NCBI GenBank assembly: GCA_029891385.1
Contig: CM057231.1
Coordinates: 20,553,300-20,617,299, forward strand
Source of the DNA: Erythroxylum novogranatense
Lineage: Eukaryota; Streptophyta; Magnoliopsida; Malpighiales; Erythroxylaceae
Length of the DNA stretch: 64,000 nt
Direction: 5' to 3'
This document shows positions 60,306 through 64,000 of this stretch, in pieces (within the stretch, counting starts at the first letter, position 1; each line of letters starts with the position of its first letter). The notes beneath the pieces are model-generated. The model was not told the DNA's origin, did not search any database, and worked only from the letters and a program-made list of their open reading frames with translations. A program made the position numbers and the translations under genes.

Positions 60306-63300
60306 ATGAGTATGAACTCGTCCCTGAGGAGCATCTTGGATGCAAACAAACTGACTGGACCAAATTTTTCTGACTGGTTGCGTAACCTTAAAATTGTTTT
60401 AAGGCAAGAGAAAAAATTGTACGTTTTTGATACTGAGCTTCCACCTGAACCTGCTCAAGATGCTGCCATTGAGGATTGGGTATATTATCAAAGACATATA
60501 GATGACAATGCGCAAGCAACATGTGTGATGTTAGCCAGCATGTCTCCTAAGCTTCAGAGGCAACATGAAAATATGAATGCAAGAGAAATGTTCCTGCACC
60601 TTCAAGAGTTGTTTTGTGCACAAAGTAGGGTGGAGAGGTTTGAGACTGTGAGAGCTTTGTTTCAATGTTGGATGGCTCCTGGATCATTACTGGAACTTCA
60701 CGTTCTGCGGATGATTGGCTACATTTAAAAATTAGGTCAAGTAGGATATAACCTGGACCCCGAGTCGAGCATTGATTTAGTGCTCCAGTCTCTTACCCCG
60801 AGTTTTTCTCAATTTATTATGAATTTCCAATGAACACAAAGGAAGTATCATTGGCTGAATTACTCAATATGCTTAAGATCGCTGAGGGATGCCTTAAAAA
60901 GGATTCCAGTTCTATTCTTGTTGTTGTCTCTTCTTCTTCCAAGCATAAGGGTAAGACCCTTAAGAAGAAAAAGAAAAACAAGAACCAAAAGACTTCTGCT
61001 GAAGTAGAAAAGCTAGAAGATGGTGTCAAGAAGAAGAATGTCAAGGGCACATGTTTCCATTGTGGAGAATCTGGACATTGGAAGAGGAACTGCAAAGCTT
61101 ATATTGCTAGCTTGGAGGAAAAGAAGTTAAACATAACTTCAACTTCAGGTTTGTTTATGATTGAAATCAATCTTTTTACTTCTGTATCACAATCTTGGGT
61201 ATTAGATACCGGATGTGGTTCTCACATTTGTAACAACGTGTAGGTATTGACAGACAGTAGGGTGTTGAGAAAAGGTGAAGTGGATTTACGAGTTGGTAGT
61301 GGAGCAAGAGTTTCTGCATTAGTTATTGGGATCTGTAGTTTAGCTTTACGTTTTGGTCTTGTACTTGAATTGAATAATTGTTATTATGCTCCTGTCATCA
61401 TAAAAAACATTATTTCTATTCCATGTTTGGACATGAATAGATTTGTTTTCAATATTAAGAATAATAGTTGTTCTTTTTATAATGATGACATTTGTTATGG
61501 ATCTGATATGCTTACAAATGGTTTGTATGAATTAGATCTTAAAAGACTAATTCTTCAAATAAATAGCAAGAAAAGAAGATTAAGTGACCAAAATCCTTCT
61601 TATTTATGGCATTGTAGGTTAGGTCATATTAATGAAACAAGAATCACAAAGTTACATAAAGAAGGATATTTAGATCCTTTCAATTACGAATCATATGAAA
61701 CTTATGAATCTTGTTTAAAGGGTAAAATGACCAAACTTCCCTTTAATGGAAAGGAACAATGTACTAATGAGTTGTTAGAGGTTATACATTTAGATGTATG
61801 TGGCCTTATGTCTACTCAAGCTAGAGGAGGATTTTCATATTTCATAACATTCACAGATGACCATTCAAGATATGGTTATGTGTATTTAATGAAATACAAG
61901 TCTGAAGCATTTGAAAAGTTCAAAGAATTTAGACTTGAAGTAAAGAAACAAATCGGTAAGAGTATTAAGACACTTAGATCTGATCGAGGTGGCGAGTACT
62001 TAGACCATGAGTTTCTTAGTTACTTAAAAGAGAATGAAATTCTCTCTCAATGGAATCCACTTAGAACTCCACAACATAATGGGGTTTCTGAAAGGAGAAA
62101 CTGTACTTTATTAGATATGGTACGTTCCATGATGAACTATGCAGTTCTTTCAATTTCATTTTGGGGATATGCTCTTAACACTGCTACTTACCTATTGAAC
62201 AGAGTTCCATACAAAACCATTAACAAGAATCCATATGAAATATGGAATGGTAAAAGACCAAGGTTGTCACACTTAAAATTTTGAGGATGTGATGCTTACG
62301 TTAAGCATGCAATGTCTGATAAGCTTGAAGCTAAATCAAATAAATGCATGTTTGTGGGGTATCCAAAAAGAAAGTTTTGGATATCAATTTTATCATCCTC
62401 TTGAGCAAAAGGTGTTTATCTCAAAATATGCTATATTCTTAGAAAGAGAATTTATTCTCAAAGAAAGTAGTGGGAGCGATGTGGAACTTAGAGAAGTTCT
62501 AGAACCATAAAGATACATTGAAATGGAACAAGAACCACAAGTTGATGCATTAAATGTCCAACCAATGGTTCAAGGAACACAAAGTCTGCGACGGTCTGGA
62601 AGGGTACATCATCCACCTGTTAGATTAGATCTACATGTTGAAAAAGGAAGTGATGATACTTCAATTTTGAATGACGAACCTACTGATTTTAAGGAAGCAA
62701 TGTCAGACATTGATTCTTTAAAATGGCAAGAAGCCATGAAATCTGAAATAGAATCTATATACATTAACCAAGTATGGTCTTTGGTGGATGCACCTGAAGG
62801 TATAGTACCTATTGGGTGCAAATGGATTTTTAAAAGAAAAACTGACATGGATGGAAATGTACATACATACAAAACAAGGTTAGTGGCGAAAGGTTGCAGA
62901 AACAAACAAGGAGTTGATTTTGATGAAACTTTTTCGCCAGTAGTAATGCTTAAATCCATAAGGATTTTATTGGCTATAACAACATATCATGATTATGAAA
63001 TTTGACAGATGGATGTCAAAACAACATTTCTCAATGGGAATTTGCAAGAGGATGTGTATATGACACAACCTGAGGGTTTTGAATCCAAAGAATTTTCTGA
63101 TCAAGTATGCAATTTGCAGAGGTCCATATATGAACTGAAGCAAGCATCGCGGAGTTGGAAAATCCGTTTTGATGAAACAATCAAAGAGTCTGGTTTTATC
63201 AAAAATATGGATGAACCTTGTATTTACAAGAAGGTGAGTGGGAGTGCAGTCATTTTCTTGGTGCTTTATGTAGATGACATATTGCTCATTAGAAATGACA

Positions 63301-63975
63301 TTTCAATGCTTCAGTCTGTTAAAATATGGTTATCTAAGAATTTTTCCATGAAGGATATGGGAGAAGCAACTTATATACTAGGCATAAAGATCTATAGATA
63401 AAAAAGATTGCTTGGTTTGTCCCAATCTTCGCATATAGACAAAGTGTTAAACCGGTTTAGCATGGATAATTCCAAGAGGAGATTTTTACCTACTTCGCCT
63501 GGTATTTCACTTTCTAGGAGCATGTGTCCTAAGACACAAGAGGAAAGACATAGAATGAATGGTGTTCCATATGCTTCGGCTATTGGATCGATATGCGATG
63601 CTATGTACAAGACCAGAAGTTGCTTATGCTTTGAGCATAACAAGTAGATGTCAAGCTAATCCCAGTGAGGGTCACTGGACAGCATTGAAAAATATCTTAA
63701 AGTACTTAAGAAGAATTAAAGATATTTTTCTGGTTTATAGAGGAACTGAGCTGAGATTTCAAGCTCATTCAGATCCTAGTTTCCAGCCTAATCAAGATGC
63801 TAATAGATCACAGTTAGGGTATATTTTACTCTTTGTGGTGGAGCGGTTAGTTGGAAGAGTTCCAAATAACCAACCATCACAGATTCAACAACTGAAGAGA
63901 ATCTTACAGATCCTCTCACTAAACAAGTATCTCAAACAAAACATGATAGACATATGGATGGCTATGGTATTTGAT
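60306..63975 (+). pseudogene. Copia-B gag-pol polyprotein, broken
   Basis: Gag starts MSMNSSLRSILDANKLTGPN at 60306 (SDWLRNLKIVL). CCHC knuckle CFHCGESGHWKRNC near 61051-61092; protease WVLDTGCGSHIC near 61196; pre-integrase LWHCRLGHINETRI near 61605; integrase VIHLDVCGL, LRSDRGGEY and NGVSERRNCTLL (61780-62110); RT WIFKRKTDMDGNV, QMDVKTTFLNGNLQ and VLYVDDILLI (62820-63290), so the catalytic YVDD is intact; RNase H remnants to about 63930. Lesions: frame changes near 60730-60830, 62370 and 63595; in-frame stops at 61241, 62282, 62508, 63003 and 63399. Many independent lesions mark an old, dead copy. Confidence 0.9.
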
Positions 63976-64000
63976 ACATTGATAATTGGCTTTAGTGCAA

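Larger units (their letters stand above)
57571..64000 (+). mobile_element. Copia-B: Ty1/copia element, 5' part, runs off right edge
   Basis: 5' LTR 57571-58460, PBS, a 1.8-kb untranslated leader, then gag, CCHC, protease, integrase, RT and RNase H remnants in that order. The 3' LTR lies beyond the window. Confidence 0.88.

Overview
The window is plant nuclear DNA, almost certainly from a eudicot. It holds two pectin methylesterase genes with introns and plant splice signals, set in a dense and partly nested field of plant transposable elements. I see no bacterial, organellar, rRNA, tRNA or CRISPR feature.

Layout. (1) 1-6283: 3' part of a Ty1/copia element (copia-A) running in from the left edge; its gag-pol is broken and its 3' LTR starts at 4677. 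(2) 6284-7185: decayed LINE ORF1 (DUF4283-type) fragment. (3) 7215-22957: remnant of an En/Spm (CACTA) transposon with DUF4218/DUF4216 and Transposase_24-like exons. Its 3' end (TTGTAGTG) is at 22957 and no 5' end was found. (4) 10476-21106: a complete Ty3/gypsy chromovirus (gypsy-1, minus strand) inserted inside a CACTA exon, with two ~3 kb LTRs and a CAATT target duplication. (5) 23548-28170 (minus): PME gene 1, three exons. (6) 29300-31533: 3' end of a SIRE-like copia element. (7) 31.5-34.2 kb: microsatellite and tandem repeats. (8) 34217-36060 (plus): PME gene 2, two exons. (9) 36377-39844: a complete CACTA element without transposase that carries fragments of a host-like gene. (10) 40.3-56.8 kb: a minus-strand LINE (reverse transcriptase on the left, endonuclease on the right) split by a 12.8 kb LARD-like element (43175-56006) with two 4.6 kb LTRs and an AATTC target duplication. 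(11) 57571-64000: 5' LTR, leader and broken gag-pol of another copia element (copia-B) that runs off the right edge.

Only the PME genes look functional. They are divergently oriented about 6 kb apart. Each is predicted to encode 565 residues (secretion signal, PMEI prodomain, basic LL processing site, catalytic domain), and they share one intron position and phase. They would de-esterify cell-wall pectin. All other coding material belongs to transposons and is broken.

The most unusual observation is in the LTRs of gypsy-1 and the LARD-like element. Although different families, all four LTRs keep the same two blocks on the sense (minus) strand: a consensus splice donor (GTGAGTAACC) and, 680-865 nt downstream, a pyrimidine-rich acceptor (TTTTTCAG) preceded by a short hairpin. 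This looks like a conserved intron in the transcribed leader inside the LTR. Second, the two gypsy-1 LTRs differ mostly by small changes at CG-rich trinucleotides, which may be partly a consensus-sequence artefact at methylated cytosines.
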